Source: an uncultured Telmatospirillum sp.
GTDB taxonomy: Bacteria > Pseudomonadota > Alphaproteobacteria > Rhodospirillales > Magnetospirillaceae
DNA: 63,857 nt
Direction: 5' to 3'
Assembly: GCA_903858635.1 (NCBI GenBank)
Contig: CAIOJO010000064.1
Coordinates: 1 to 63,857 of the forward strand
The position numbers were made by a program, and so were the translations under genes. Of this stretch, positions 17,071 through 26,699 are shown one piece after another (the stretch's first letter is position 1; the number at the start of each line of letters is the position of its first letter). The notes beneath the pieces are model-generated. The model saw only the letters and a program-made list of their open reading frames with translations, ran no database searches and was not told where the DNA came from.

Positions 17071-18588
17071 ATGCTCGCACCGGTGACCACCGCCCCGCTG
17101 CACTCCGACGAGGCGCTCCTTCGCACGCCGCCGCACAACTACGAGGCGGAACAGGCCCTGCTGGGCGCGATCCTGATGAACAATCGGGCGATCGAGAAGG
17201 TCAGCGAGTTCCTGCGGGCCGAACATTTCGCCGATCCGGTGCATGGCCGCATCTACAACGCCTGCCAGGCCCTGGCCAACCGCAACCAGATCGCCAACCC
17301 GGTCACCCTGAAGACCTATCTGGCCGGGGATGCCGGTCTGGCCGAACTGGGCGGTGACGGCTACCTGGCGCGTCTGGCCGGGGCCGCCGCGACGATCATC
17401 AATAGCGAGGACTACGGAAGGCTGATCTTCGATCTGCATCTGCGGCGCGAGCTGATCGCGCTGGGCGAAGACATGGTCAACGATGCCTTCGAACCGGATG
17501 TGGAAGTCAACGCCACCAACCAGATCGAGATCGCCGAACAGAAGCTGTTCGATCTGGCCACCGCCGGGCAGGCGGAAGGCGGCTTCCAGCCCTTCAGCCA
17601 GTCGGTGATCGGCGCCATCCGCCATGCCGAGGCGGCCCACCGGCGCGAAGGCAAGCTGTCGGGGGTCACCACCGGGCTGCGCGACCTCGACCAGAAGCTG
17701 GGCGGACTGCATCCCTCGGACCTGATCATCCTGGCCGGACGCCCGTCGATGGGGAAGACGGCGCTGGCCACCAACATTGCGTTCAGTGCGGCCAAGGCCT
17801 ACCGCGAGGAAATCGGGCCGGCCGGGGACAAGACGGTGGTCGAAGGCGGCATGGTCGCCTTCTTCTCGCTGGAAATGTCGGCCGAACAGTTGGCCACTCG
17901 CATCCTGGCCGAGCGAGCCGAGATCCCGTCCAACAAGATCCGTCAGGGGGAACTGCAGCAGGCCGAATTCGAGCGCCTGGTGGTTGCCGCCCAGGACCTG
18001 CATTCGCTGAGGCTCTATATCGACGACACGCCGGCCTTGTCGGTCTCCGCCGTGCGCACCCGGGCCCGCCGCCTGAAGCGCACCCATGGTCTCGGCATGA
18101 TCATCATCGACTATCTGCAATTGCTGTCGGGCACCAGCGGCAAACGGGCGGAAAACCGCGTGCAGGAGGTTTCCGACATCACCCGCGGGCTGAAGGCCCT
18201 GGCCAAGGAACTGAACGTGCCGGTGCTGGCGCTGTCACAGCTGTCGCGGTCGGTCGAGAGCCGCGAGGACAAGCGGCCGCAACTCTCCGATCTGCGCGAA
18301 TCGGGCTCGATCGAGCAGGACGCCGACGTGGTCACCTTCGTGTTTCGCGAGCAATACTATCTCGAACGGGCCGAGCCGGGCCGGCGGCCGGAAGAGAACG
18401 ACGAAAAGTTCAACACCCGCCACGCCGAATGGCAGAAGCGCTGCGACCAGGTGTGGAATACCGCCGAAGTGATCATCGCCAAGGCTCGGCACGGTCCGGT
18501 GGGAACGGTCAGGCTGTTCTTCGACGGCAATTACACCAAATTCGCCGATCTCGACGACTGGCACGGCCCCGACACAGACCACGAATGA
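17071..18588 (+). CDS. dnaB: Replicative DNA helicase DnaB
   Basis: The 505-residue protein has the N-terminal DnaB domain (PHNYEAEQALLGAILMNN), a linker helix region, and the RecA-like helicase core with Walker A AGRPSMGKTALATNIA, FFSLEMSAEQLA, Walker B MIIIDYLQLL and LSQLSRSVE. It unwinds the fork as a hexamer. No intein is visible. alr starts 7 bp after its stop. Confidence 0.97.
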   Translation: MLAPVTTAPLHSDEALLRTPPHNYEAEQALLGAILMNNRAIEKVSEFLRAEHFADPVHGRIYNACQALANRNQIANPVTLKTYLAGDAGLAELGGDGYLARLAGAAATIINSEDYGRLIFDLHLRRELIALGEDMVNDAFEPDVEVNATNQIEIAEQKLFDLATAGQAEGGFQPFSQSVIGAIRHAEAAHRREGKLSGVTTGLRDLDQKLGGLHPSDLIILAGRPSMGKTALATNIAFSAAKAYREEIGPAGDKTVVEGGMVAFFSLEMSAEQLATRILAERAEIPSNKIRQGELQQAEFERLVVAAQDLHSLRLYIDDTPALSVSAVRTRARRLKRTHGLGMIIIDYLQLLSGTSGKRAENRVQEVSDITRGLKALAKELNVPVLALSQLSRSVESREDKRPQLSDLRESGSIEQDADVVTFVFREQYYLERAEPGRRPEENDEKFNTRHAEWQKRCDQVWNTAEVIIAKARHGPVGTVRLFFDGNYTKFADLDDWHGPDTDHE

Positions 18589-18595
18589 CCGCCGC

Positions 18596-19708
18596 ATGAG
18601 TGACCCTGCACAACGCGCCGGCGCCCTGCTGACAGTTGATCTCGACGCCGTGGTCGCCAATTGGCGGCGCTGTCAGGCGGTGGCCCAGCCGGCTCGCTGT
18701 GCCGCCGTGGTCAAGGCCGACGCCTACGGCCTGGGAATGGCTCCGGTGGCGCGGGTCCTGGCCGAGGCCGGCTGTGCCCGCTTCTTCGTCGCCACCATCG
18801 ACGAGGGGATCGGCCTGCGCGAAGTCCTGCCCGACCGCGAGATCCTGGTCCTGAACGGTCCCTTGCCTGGCACCGAGGCCGATTTCCTCGAGCACCGGCT
18901 GATCCCGGTCCTCAATGCCCCCGGACAACTGGCCGGCTGGGCCGCCTTCGCCGCCGCCGCCGGCCGCAAGCTTCCCGCCGCACTGCATGTCGACACCGGC
19001 ATGGCGCGGCTTGGCGTCGAGCTTTACGACCTGTGGCGGCTGGCCGCCGATACCGCCGCCCTGGCCGCCATCGAGGTGATCCTGGTGATGAGCCACCTGG
19101 CTTGCGCCGACACCCCCGGACATCGCCTGAACCACGGCCAGTTGTCCATATTCCACACGGCGCGCTCGCTGTTTCCCGGAGTCGAAGGCAGCCTTGCCGC
19201 GTCATCGGGGCTGTTCCTGGGCGCCGACTGGCTGGCCGACTGGGTGCGGCCGGGGGCGGCGCTGTATGGCCTCCAGCCGACCGCGGCAGGCCCCAACCCG
19301 ATGCTCCCGGTGGTCCGCCTGGAGGCCAAGGTCCTGCAACTGCGTGACGTTGACGCTGGCGACACCGTTGGTTATGGTGCCACCCACAGCATCACCAAGG
19401 ACACCCGGCTGGCCACCGTGGCCGCCGGTTACGCCGACGGCATCTTCCGCTCGCTGGGCAATCGGGGCTGCGGTCATCTCGGGGAGATCGAAGTGCCGCT
19501 GGTCGGTCGCGTGTCGATGGATCTGATCGTTTTCGACGTCACCGAGGTGCCGGCCGATCGCCTTCAACCGGGTGCCGTCATCGAGCTCCTGGGTCCCCAC
19601 CATACCGTCGACGACATGGCCAAGGCCGCCGGCACCATCGGCTACGAGGTGTTGACCGCCTTGGGCAATCGCTATCACCGCCGTTATCTGGGCGGAGCGG
19701 CCCCATGA
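18596..19708 (+). CDS. alr: Alanine racemase
   Basis: The 370-residue PLP enzyme carries VVKADAYGLGM (PLP-binding Lys), HVDTGMARLGV, the second catalytic base in VGYGATHSIT, and GRVSMDLIVFDVT. It makes D-alanine for peptidoglycan. It follows dnaB by 7 bp, a conserved arrangement, and its stop overlaps the mlaE start by ATGA. Confidence 0.95.
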   Translation: MSDPAQRAGALLTVDLDAVVANWRRCQAVAQPARCAAVVKADAYGLGMAPVARVLAEAGCARFFVATIDEGIGLREVLPDREILVLNGPLPGTEADFLEHRLIPVLNAPGQLAGWAAFAAAAGRKLPAALHVDTGMARLGVELYDLWRLAADTAALAAIEVILVMSHLACADTPGHRLNHGQLSIFHTARSLFPGVEGSLAASSGLFLGADWLADWVRPGAALYGLQPTAAGPNPMLPVVRLEAKVLQLRDVDAGDTVGYGATHSITKDTRLATVAAGYADGIFRSLGNRGCGHLGEIEVPLVGRVSMDLIVFDVTEVPADRLQPGAVIELLGPHHTVDDMAKAAGTIGYEVLTALGNRYHRRYLGGAAP

Positions 19709-20478
19709 CCTTATTGGCGGCGGTTGGCCGCATCTTCCTCGGCTTCCTGCAGTATGCCGGCCGACTGACGGTGTTCACCGGTGTCGCCGTCGCCCATTGT
19801 TTCCGGCCGCCCATTTATTTCCGCCTGATCCTCCGCCAGATGGTGGAGATCGGCTATTTCTCGCTGCCCGTGGTCGGGCTGACGGCAATCTTCACCGGCA
19901 TGGTGCTGGCCCTGCAAAGCCATACCGGCTTCGCCCGGTTCTCGGCCGAGGGCGCGGTGGCCACGGTGGTAGTCATCTCGATGACGCGCGAGCTCGGGCC
20001 GGTGCTGGCCGGGTTGATGGTGGCGGGCCGGATCGGCGCCGCCATGGCCGCCGAAATCGGCACCATGCGGGTCACCGAGCAAGTCGACGCGCTGGTCACC
20101 CTGTCGACCAATCCGTTCAAGTATCTGGTGGCGCCGCGGCTGTTGGCCGGGCTTCTGATGCTGCCCTGCCTGGTGGTGGTGGCCGACATCATCGGCGTGT
20201 TCGGCGGCTTCCTGGTCGGCACCTACCAGCTCGGCTACAACCCGGCGACCTATATCCACAGCAGCTGGGAGTATCTGAAGCCGATCGACGTCATCTCGGG
20301 CCTGGTCAAGGCTTCGGTGTTCGGCTTCGTCATCTCGCTGATGGGTTGCTACAACGGCTATCAGTCTCGCGGCGGGGCCCAGGGGGTCGGCCAGGCGACG
20401 ACCAATGCGGTGGTCTCGGCCTCGATCATGATCCTGACCACCAACTACATCCTCACCGCGCTGTTCTTCAACAAATGA
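19705..20478 (+). CDS. mlaE: MlaE-type lipid ABC transporter permease
   Basis: The 257-residue membrane protein has the MlaE/DUF140 signature: TRELGPVLAGLMVAGRIGAA, MAAEIGTMRVTEQVDAL, LVAPRLLAGLLMLP and a late GCYNGYQSRGGAQGVG. These permeases move phospholipids between the membranes with an MCE-domain partner. The start overlaps alr and the stop overlaps the ATPase gene, so the three are coupled. No MlaD (MCE) gene follows. Confidence 0.88.
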   Translation: MTLLAAVGRIFLGFLQYAGRLTVFTGVAVAHCFRPPIYFRLILRQMVEIGYFSLPVVGLTAIFTGMVLALQSHTGFARFSAEGAVATVVVISMTRELGPVLAGLMVAGRIGAAMAAEIGTMRVTEQVDALVTLSTNPFKYLVAPRLLAGLLMLPCLVVVADIIGVFGGFLVGTYQLGYNPATYIHSSWEYLKPIDVISGLVKASVFGFVISLMGCYNGYQSRGGAQGVGQATTNAVVSASIMILTTNYILTALFFNK

Positions 20479-21242
20479 CCCCCAAAATCCAGCTCATCGA
20501 CGTGCACAAGAGCTTCGGTCCGAAGCTGGTGCTGGACGGTGTGACGGCGGACATTGCCGCGTCCGAGTCCTTCGTCATCATCGGCGGATCGGGCAGCGGC
20601 AAATCGGTCGCCCTGAAATGCATTCTCGGCCTGATGCGGCCGGAACAGGGCCGCATCCTGATCGACGGCGAAGACGTCGTGAACATGAAGGGACGCGAGC
20701 GGGAACGAGTGATGAAGAAGTTCGGTATGCTGTTTCAGGGAGGCGCCCTGTTCGATTCGCTGCCGGTCTGGGAAAACGTCGCCTTCGGCCTGGTCCAGGG
20801 CCGCCGCATGGAGCGGCGGGCGGCCCGCGACAAGGCGATGGAGACCCTGGCCCAGGTCGGCCTCGGCTCGGACGTGGCCGAATTGTCGCCGGCCGAGCTG
20901 TCGGGCGGCATGCAGAAGCGCGTGGCGCTGGCCCGCGCCATTGCCAGCCAGCCCGAGATCATCTTCTTCGACGAGCCGACCACCGGGCTCGACCCGATCA
21001 TGGCCGACGTCATCAACGACCTGATCGTCAAATGCGTCCGCGAACTGGGCGCCACGGCGGTGTCGATCACCCACGACATGCATTCGGCCCGCAAGATCAG
21101 CGACCGCATGGCCATGCTCTACAAGGGCAAGCTGATCTGGGTCGGCCGCACCGCCGAAGTCGACAAAGCCGACAACGCCTATGTCGACCAGTTCATCCAT
21201 GGTCGGGCCGATGGGCCGATCAAGATGGAAATCCGAGGGTGA
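20475..21242 (+). CDS. mlaF: MlaF-type ABC transporter ATP-binding protein
   Basis: The 255-residue ATPase has Walker A GGSGSGKSVALK, Q-loop MLFQGGALFDSLPVWENV, signature LSGGMQKRVALARA, Walker B EIIFFDEPTTGLDP and the switch His in SITHDMHS. The ALFDSL segment after the Q-loop is characteristic of the Mla/Mce ATPases. The ATG overlaps the mlaE stop. The product energises MlaE. Confidence 0.9.
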   Translation: MTPKIQLIDVHKSFGPKLVLDGVTADIAASESFVIIGGSGSGKSVALKCILGLMRPEQGRILIDGEDVVNMKGRERERVMKKFGMLFQGGALFDSLPVWENVAFGLVQGRRMERRAARDKAMETLAQVGLGSDVAELSPAELSGGMQKRVALARAIASQPEIIFFDEPTTGLDPIMADVINDLIVKCVRELGATAVSITHDMHSARKISDRMAMLYKGKLIWVGRTAEVDKADNAYVDQFIHGRADGPIKMEIRG

Positions 21243-21280
21243 TGGCGCAGCATTTCCGACGTTTCGGCGGAGTCTGACGC

Positions 21281-22702
21281 TTGGCGAAGATCTCCGCCCG
21301 TTTCGCCTGCCAGGAATGCGGTGCCAGCTTTCCCCGCTGGGCCGGCAAATGCGAGGCCTGCGGCGCCTGGAACAGCATCGTCGAGGAAGCGCCGGTCGAG
21401 TCGGTGCCGAAGGGGCTGGGCAGCGGCAAGGGTGGGCGCAGGATCGAGTTCGTCGGGCTCGACGGGGGCTCGACGCCGCCGCCACGGCGGCTGACCGGGA
21501 TCGCCGAGCTGGACCGGGTCGCTGGCGGCGGCCTGGTGGCCGGATCGGCCCTGCTGGTCGGCGGCGATCCGGGAATCGGCAAGTCCACCCTTCTGTTGCA
21601 GGCGGTGGCCGCCCTGGCCGGCGAGGCCACCTGTGTCTACATCTCGGGTGAGGAAGCGGTCGACCAGGTGCGCCTCAGGGCCCGCCGGCTGGGCTTGGCG
21701 GCAGCGCCGGTGCAGTTGGCCGCGGCGACCTCGCTGCGCGACATCGTCGCCAGTCTCGACCAGGGCCAGCCACCGGCCTTCGTCGTCATCGACTCGATCC
21801 AGACAATGTATCTGGACGCCCTCGATTCGGCGCCGGGTACGGTGGCCCAGGTGCGCGCCTGCGCCAGCGAGTTGATCCGGCTGGCCAAACGCCGCGGCTT
21901 CACCCTGTTCCTGGTGGGGCATGTGACCAAGGATGGGCAGTTGGCCGGTCCCCGGGTGCTCGAGCACATGGTCGACACGGTGCTCTATTTCGAAGGCGAA
22001 CGCGGCCACCAGTTTCGCATCCTGCGGGCGGTGAAGAACCGCTTCGGCGCCACCGACGAGATCGGCGTCTTCGAGATGACCGATGCCGGATTGACCGGCG
22101 TGGCCAATCCCTCCGCCCTGTTCCTGGCCGAACGACGCGGCAATGTGAGCGGCTCTTGCGTCTTCGCCGGCATCGAGGGGACACGGCCGATGCTGGTGGA
22201 AATCCAGGCCCTGGTGGCGCCGACCAGCTTCGGCACGCCGCGCCGCGCGGTGATCGGATGGGACTCCGGCCGGCTTGCCATGGTAATGGCTGTGCTCGAT
22301 GCCCGTTGCGGGCTTGCTTTGGGCGGAAATGACGTTTATTTGAACGTCGCCGGCGGCTTGCGGATCAGCGAGCCGGCCGCCGATTTGGCCGTGGCCGCGG
22401 CCTTGGTGTCCTCCGCCACCGACGTACCCGTCGAGGCCGATCTGGTGGTCTTCGGCGAGATCGGGTTGTCTGGCGAGATCAGGGCGGTCAGCCAGACCGA
22501 CGGGCGCCTGAAGGAGGCCGCCAAGCTGGGCTTTGCCCAGGCGCTGGTGCCGGCGGTCCCCCGCCAGGGCACGGCCCAGGCGAAACCGGCAAGCAAAGCG
22601 GCAGCGGCCGGGCCGATCGGGCTGCGACGGATCGGCCATGTACAGGATTTGGTGTCCTTGTTCCGCTCCGGCGGCAAGGCTGGCCAGAAATCGGGTGAGT
22701 GA
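21281..22702 (+). CDS. radA: DNA repair protein RadA
   Basis: The 473-residue protein has a four-cysteine zinc finger (CQECGASFPRWAGKCEACGAW), a RecA-like core with Walker A GGDPGIGKSTLLLQ, the RadA-specific KNRFG motif, and a Lon-protease-like C-terminal domain (NVAGGLRISEPAADLAV). RadA drives branch migration in recombination. The start is a TTG at 21281 with GGAG nine bases upstream. It overlaps cvpA by GTGA. Confidence 0.95.
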   Translation: MAKISARFACQECGASFPRWAGKCEACGAWNSIVEEAPVESVPKGLGSGKGGRRIEFVGLDGGSTPPPRRLTGIAELDRVAGGGLVAGSALLVGGDPGIGKSTLLLQAVAALAGEATCVYISGEEAVDQVRLRARRLGLAAAPVQLAAATSLRDIVASLDQGQPPAFVVIDSIQTMYLDALDSAPGTVAQVRACASELIRLAKRRGFTLFLVGHVTKDGQLAGPRVLEHMVDTVLYFEGERGHQFRILRAVKNRFGATDEIGVFEMTDAGLTGVANPSALFLAERRGNVSGSCVFAGIEGTRPMLVEIQALVAPTSFGTPRRAVIGWDSGRLAMVMAVLDARCGLALGGNDVYLNVAGGLRISEPAADLAVAAALVSSATDVPVEADLVVFGEIGLSGEIRAVSQTDGRLKEAAKLGFAQALVPAVPRQGTAQAKPASKAAAAGPIGLRRIGHVQDLVSLFRSGGKAGQKSGE

Positions 22703-23361
22703 CCTTGAACGCTGTCGACATTGCCATTGTCGTCGTATTGCTGGCCTCCGGCGTATTCGCGCTGATGCGCGGCTTCGTCTACGAAGTGCTGGCGATGGCC
22801 GGCTGGATCGCCGCCGGCCTGGCCGCCCTGTGGGGGCTTCCCATTGTCCGCCCGCTGGTCCACCCCTATATTGCGAGCCCGACCCTGGTCGATGTGGTCG
22901 GCGGCGTCGCCATTTTCCTGTTGACCTTGCTCGCCTGCTCGCTGGTCACCCATGCCCTGGCAAGGCAGGTGCAGAAGAGCGCCATCAGCTCGGTCGATCG
23001 CTCGTTGGGATTCGCTTTCGGCTTGTTACGCGGCCTGTTGCTCGCCAGCTTATGCTTCATGGTGGTGACCAAGCTGATGGCCCCGGACGAACCGGAACTG
23101 CTCGCCTCGGCCAGGACCCGGCCCTTGATGGCGGCCGGGGCCCGTCTGATCCAGTCCCTGGTGCCGAGCCATTTGTCGGGCATCGAGGACAAGGCCAAGG
23201 AAGCGGCCAACATGGTCCGACAGGCCGAACAGGCCAATGAGGCCTACGGCAAACTGTTGTCGCCGAAGCCGAAGTCGCCCGAGCCGACGAAGAACGATAA
23301 GCAGCCTAGTTACGACAACAACGGTCTCGAACGGCTGATCGAGACCACGACCGGAAAATAG
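22699..23361 (+). CDS. cvpA: CvpA family membrane protein
   Basis: The 220-residue protein has four hydrophobic segments and the CvpA pattern NAVDIAIVVVLLASGVFALM, GFVYEVLAMAGWIAA and SSVDRSLGFAFGLLRG. The C-terminal 60 residues are polar and rich in Lys and Pro. CvpA homologues are linked to envelope stress and colicin V production, and often precede purF, as here (gap of 10 bp). Confidence 0.88.
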   Translation: MTLNAVDIAIVVVLLASGVFALMRGFVYEVLAMAGWIAAGLAALWGLPIVRPLVHPYIASPTLVDVVGGVAIFLLTLLACSLVTHALARQVQKSAISSVDRSLGFAFGLLRGLLLASLCFMVVTKLMAPDEPELLASARTRPLMAAGARLIQSLVPSHLSGIEDKAKEAANMVRQAEQANEAYGKLLSPKPKSPEPTKNDKQPSYDNNGLERLIETTTGK

Positions 23362-23371
23362 CAGGCGCCCC

Positions 23372-24832
23372 GTGATGCTCACCAGCAACCCCTTCGACGA
23401 CGATCACCTGCATGAAGAATGCGGCGTGTTCGGTATTTTCGGGCAACCCAGCGCGGCGTCGCACGCCGCTTTGGGTCTGCACGCGTTGCAGCATCGCGGC
23501 CAGGAGGCGGCAGGCATCGTCGCCTTCGACGGCGAGCATTTCCACAGTCACCGGGGCCTCGGCCACGTCGCCGACAATTTCGGCACCGAGGCGGTGATCA
23601 AGCGGCTGCCCGGCCATATGGCGGTCGGTCATGTGCGCTATTCGACCACCGGCGAGACCATGCTGCGCAATGTGCAGCCGCTGTTCGCCGATTTCGAATT
23701 CGGCGGGCTGGCCATCGGCCACAACGGCAACCTGACCAATGCGCTGACCATCCGCAAGCAGTTGGTCCGCCGCGGCTGCCTATTCCAGTCGACCACGGAT
23801 ACCGAGGTGATCGTCCATCTGATCGCCATCAGCCTCTACTCGACCGTCGAAGAGCGCATGATCGACGCGCTACGCCAAGTCGAGGGGGCCTATTCCCTGG
23901 TGGCGCTGACCAAGGATGCGGTGATCGGGGTGCGCGATCCACTGGGCATCCGTCCCCTGGTGCTCGGCCGGTTGCCCGGCGGCGCCTGGATCCTGACCTC
24001 GGAAACCTGCGCCCTCGACATCGTCGGCGGCGAGTTCGTGCGCGACGTCGACCCCGGCGAGTTGATCATCCTCGACCATAACGGCGTGCGCAGCATCAAG
24101 CCGTTCGTGAAACGGCCGCGGCGCTTCTGCATCTTCGAATATATCTACTTCGCCCGTCCCGACAGCATGATGGAAGGGACCAGCGTCTACGAAGTGCGCA
24201 AGCAGATCGGCAGCGAATTGGCCCGCGAGAGCGGCGTCGATGCCGATGTGGTGATCCCGGTGCCCGATTCCGGCGTTCCGGCGGCGATCGGCTATGCGGC
24301 GCAGGCCGGCATCCCGTTCGAACTGGGGATCATCCGCAATCACTATGTGGGCCGCACCTTCATCGAACCGACCGACAGCATCCGCCATCTCGGGGTGAAG
24401 CTGAAGCATAACGCCAACCGGGCCGAGATCGCCGGCAAGCGGGTGATCCTGGTGGACGATTCGATCGTCCGCGGCACCACCTCGATGAAGATCGTCGAGA
24501 TGGTGCGCCAAGCCGGGGCGAGCGAAGTGCATATGCGCATCTCCAGCCCGCCGACCACCCACTCCTGCTTCTACGGCATCGACACGCCGGAACGCGACAA
24601 GCTGTTGGCCTACCGCAACAATGTCGAGGCCATGGCCAAATTGATCGGCGTCGACTCGCTGGCTTTCATTTCGCTGGACGGCCTCTATCGGGCGGTCGGC
24701 GAAACCGGACGCGATACCAAGCAACCGCAGTTCTGCGATGCCTGCTTCACCGGGGATTACCCGATCATGCTGACCGACCAAGAGGCCGGCCAGATGCCCG
24801 ACATGCTCAGCCTGATGACCGAAGGCCGCTGA
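23372..24832 (+). CDS. purF: Amidophosphoribosyltransferase
   Basis: The 486-residue enzyme has a short propeptide before the catalytic Cys in HEECGVFGIFG, the Ntn glutaminase domain (HRGQEAAGI, HNGNLTNA), and the PRTase domain with VILVDDSIVRGTTS. Cysteines in FCIFEYIYFARPDS, HSCFYGIDTPE and FCDACFTGDYP indicate the [4Fe-4S] Bacillus-type enzyme. It commits PRPP to purine synthesis. The start is GTG 23372 or ATG 23375; neither has a strong SD. Confidence 0.96.
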   Translation: MMLTSNPFDDDHLHEECGVFGIFGQPSAASHAALGLHALQHRGQEAAGIVAFDGEHFHSHRGLGHVADNFGTEAVIKRLPGHMAVGHVRYSTTGETMLRNVQPLFADFEFGGLAIGHNGNLTNALTIRKQLVRRGCLFQSTTDTEVIVHLIAISLYSTVEERMIDALRQVEGAYSLVALTKDAVIGVRDPLGIRPLVLGRLPGGAWILTSETCALDIVGGEFVRDVDPGELIILDHNGVRSIKPFVKRPRRFCIFEYIYFARPDSMMEGTSVYEVRKQIGSELARESGVDADVVIPVPDSGVPAAIGYAAQAGIPFELGIIRNHYVGRTFIEPTDSIRHLGVKLKHNANRAEIAGKRVILVDDSIVRGTTSMKIVEMVRQAGASEVHMRISSPPTTHSCFYGIDTPERDKLLAYRNNVEAMAKLIGVDSLAFISLDGLYRAVGETGRDTKQPQFCDACFTGDYPIMLTDQEAGQMPDMLSLMTEGR

Positions 24833-24837
24833 CCGGC

Positions 24838-25548
24838 ATGCCGGGCCAGCGACTGGATGGCCGCGTCGCCCTGGTCACCGGGGCGTCGCGCGGTATCGGC
24901 GCGGCGGTCGCCCGCCGATTCGCCGCCGAAGGGGCGCGGGTGATCCTGCTGGCCCGCACCCAAGGCGGGCTGGAAGAGGTCGATGACGCGATCCGCGCCG
25001 CCGGCGGCAGCGCCACGCTGGTCACCCTCGATCTTCGCGATCTCGACGCCATCGACCAGATGGGCTACGCCCTCTACCAGCGGTTCGGCCGGCTCGACAT
25101 TCTGGTGGGCAACGCCGGCGTCCTCGGCGGCCTTAGTCCGGTCGGCCATTACCCGCCCAAGGATTGGGACGAGGTGATGACGGTCAACGTCACCGCCAAC
25201 TGGCGCCTGATCCGCAGCTTCGACGCCTTGATGCGGCAATCCGATGCCGGACGGGCCATCTTCGTCACCTCGGGCGTCACCCGGGGCCTGCCCCCCTATT
25301 GGGGCGCCTATGCGGCGAGCAAAGCGGCACTGGAAGCCATGGCCCGGACCTGGGGGGCGGAAGTGGGACGGACCACCGCGCTCAAGGTCAATCTGGTCGA
25401 TCCCGGGGTGGTCCGCACGCGGCTGCGGGCCCAGGCCTTCCCCGGCGAAGACCCGCGGCAGCACCCCGAACCCGACCGGATCACCCAGGTCTTCGTCGAC
25501 CTGGCCGCGCCCGACTGTCAGAAGAACGGCGAGATCGTCAGAGCGTAG
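24838..25548 (+). CDS. Short-chain dehydrogenase/reductase
   Basis: The 236-residue classical SDR has VTGASRGIGAAVARR (cofactor site), GNAGVLGGLSPV in place of the NNAG motif, a Ser in VTSGVTRGLP, and YAASKAALEAMA (YxxxK). The substrate is unknown. The gene begins 5 bp after purF, so it is likely cotranscribed with it, a placement common in Rhodospirillales but without an obvious metabolic link. Confidence 0.88.
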   Translation: MPGQRLDGRVALVTGASRGIGAAVARRFAAEGARVILLARTQGGLEEVDDAIRAAGGSATLVTLDLRDLDAIDQMGYALYQRFGRLDILVGNAGVLGGLSPVGHYPPKDWDEVMTVNVTANWRLIRSFDALMRQSDAGRAIFVTSGVTRGLPPYWGAYAASKAALEAMARTWGAEVGRTTALKVNLVDPGVVRTRLRAQAFPGEDPRQHPEPDRITQVFVDLAAPDCQKNGEIVRA

Positions 25549-25549
25549 G

Positions 25550-25577
25550 AAAACCCTCGCCCGCTTGCGGGCGAGGG
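25550..25577 (-). terminator. Terminator of the 2-oxoacid dehydrogenase operon
   Basis: A perfect 11-bp stem (CCCTCGCCCGC with GCGGGCGAGGG, loop of 2) is followed on the - strand by TTTTCC. It sits between the convergent SDR (+) and E2 (-) genes and may also slow + strand transcripts, although there is no T-run on that side. Confidence 0.75.
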
Positions 25578-25586
25578 GGCCACCAG

Positions 25587-26699
25587 TCAGTCCCCGCGCA
25601 GATCGCTGATCGCCGCGCCCAGGAAGCGGCTGGCCTCGCCGCCGGTCACCACCTTGTGGTCGAAGGTCAGCGACAACGGAAGGTGTCGGTGCACGGCAAA
25701 CCCATCGCCCGCCGCAACAACCCGGCGGACCAGGCGTCCGCAGCCGAGGATGGCCACCTGCGGTGGCACCACCATCAGCGCCGCCGTCAGGCCGACGCCG
25801 AACACGCCGAAATTGCTCAGGCTGATGGTCGCCCCGCGCAGCTCTTCGGGTTGGATGACGCGTCGCCGCACCAGGTCCTGCAAACGGTGAATCTCGGCCC
25901 GCCATTGCTCCGGGCTATGCCCGCCCACATCCCGCAGTACCGGCACGAACAGGCCGTCGGCGGTGTCCACCGCCAGACCGAGATCGACCTGCCGGTGCAA
26001 GCGCCGGCTCTTGCCCTGGCTGTCATACCAGGCGTTCAGCGCCGGTTGGGCGGCACAGCCAGCCAGCACGGCGCGGATCAGACGGAGCGTGATGTCGCCG
26101 TCGGCCACCCAGCTTTCCACATCGGCTTCGTCCGACACCGTGGTGGCGGCCACCTGCTGGTGGGCCTCGTCCAGGATGCGGGCCATCGCCAACCGCACCC
26201 CGGTCAATTGTTCCACCGCACCGGGGGCCGTCGCGTCGACGGCCGCTGCCTCGACGTCGCGGCTGGTAATGCTGCCGCCCGGGCCGCTCGCCGCGACGGT
26301 GGCCAGATCGACGCCCAGGCGCTGGGCCAAGGCCCGCACCGCAGGCGCCGCCTGCACCGTCGGCGCGGCAATCGGCATCGCCGGGGGTGGCTTGAGGGCG
26401 GCCGGGGCCCCCATCTCGGCTTCCGGCAGGTCGCCGACCACCGAACCGCTGTCCCGTTGGCCGCCATCGCCGAACTCGGCGACCACCTGCCCCACCTTGA
26501 CCCGCTCGCCGGCGCGGATGGCCAGTCGCACCACCTTGCCGGTCACCGGCGAAGGGATTTCCACCACCGCCTTGTCGGTCTCCACCGAAACCAGCGGCTG
26601 GTCGGCCACCACGTAATCACCTTCCTCGACATGGACGGCGAGGATCTCGGCTTCGTCCAGGCCCTCGCCGAGGTCGGGCATCAGGAAGGGTGTCTTCAC
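25587..26699 (-). CDS. 2-oxoacid dehydrogenase E2 (dihydrolipoyl acyltransferase)
   Basis: The 370-residue protein has an N-terminal lipoyl domain with the modified Lys in VETDKAVVEIPSP, a peripheral-subunit-binding domain (RALAQRLGVDLATVAASGPG), and a catalytic domain ending FDHKVVTGGEASRFLGAAI. The usual catalytic HRxxDG is HKVVTG here; Thr for Asp occurs in some members of the family. It transfers acyl groups to CoA. The GTG start overlaps the E1beta stop. The substrate (pyruvate, branched-chain oxoacid or acetoin) is not settled. Confidence 0.85.
   Translation of the reverse strand: MKTPFLMPDLGEGLDEAEILAVHVEEGDYVVADQPLVSVETDKAVVEIPSPVTGKVVRLAIRAGERVKVGQVVAEFGDGGQRDSGSVVGDLPEAEMGAPAALKPPPAMPIAAPTVQAAPAVRALAQRLGVDLATVAASGPGGSITSRDVEAAAVDATAPGAVEQLTGVRLAMARILDEAHQQVAATTVSDEADVESWVADGDITLRLIRAVLAGCAAQPALNAWYDSQGKSRRLHRQVDLGLAVDTADGLFVPVLRDVGGHSPEQWRAEIHRLQDLVRRRVIQPEELRGATISLSNFGVFGVGLTAALMVVPPQVAILGCGRLVRRVVAAGDGFAVHRHLPLSLTFDHKVVTGGEASRFLGAAISDLRGD

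Noticed and set aside
16528-18120. 530-codon - strand frame opposite cfa and dnaB
   Set aside because: It covers two well-supported genes on the other strand and has no family features.
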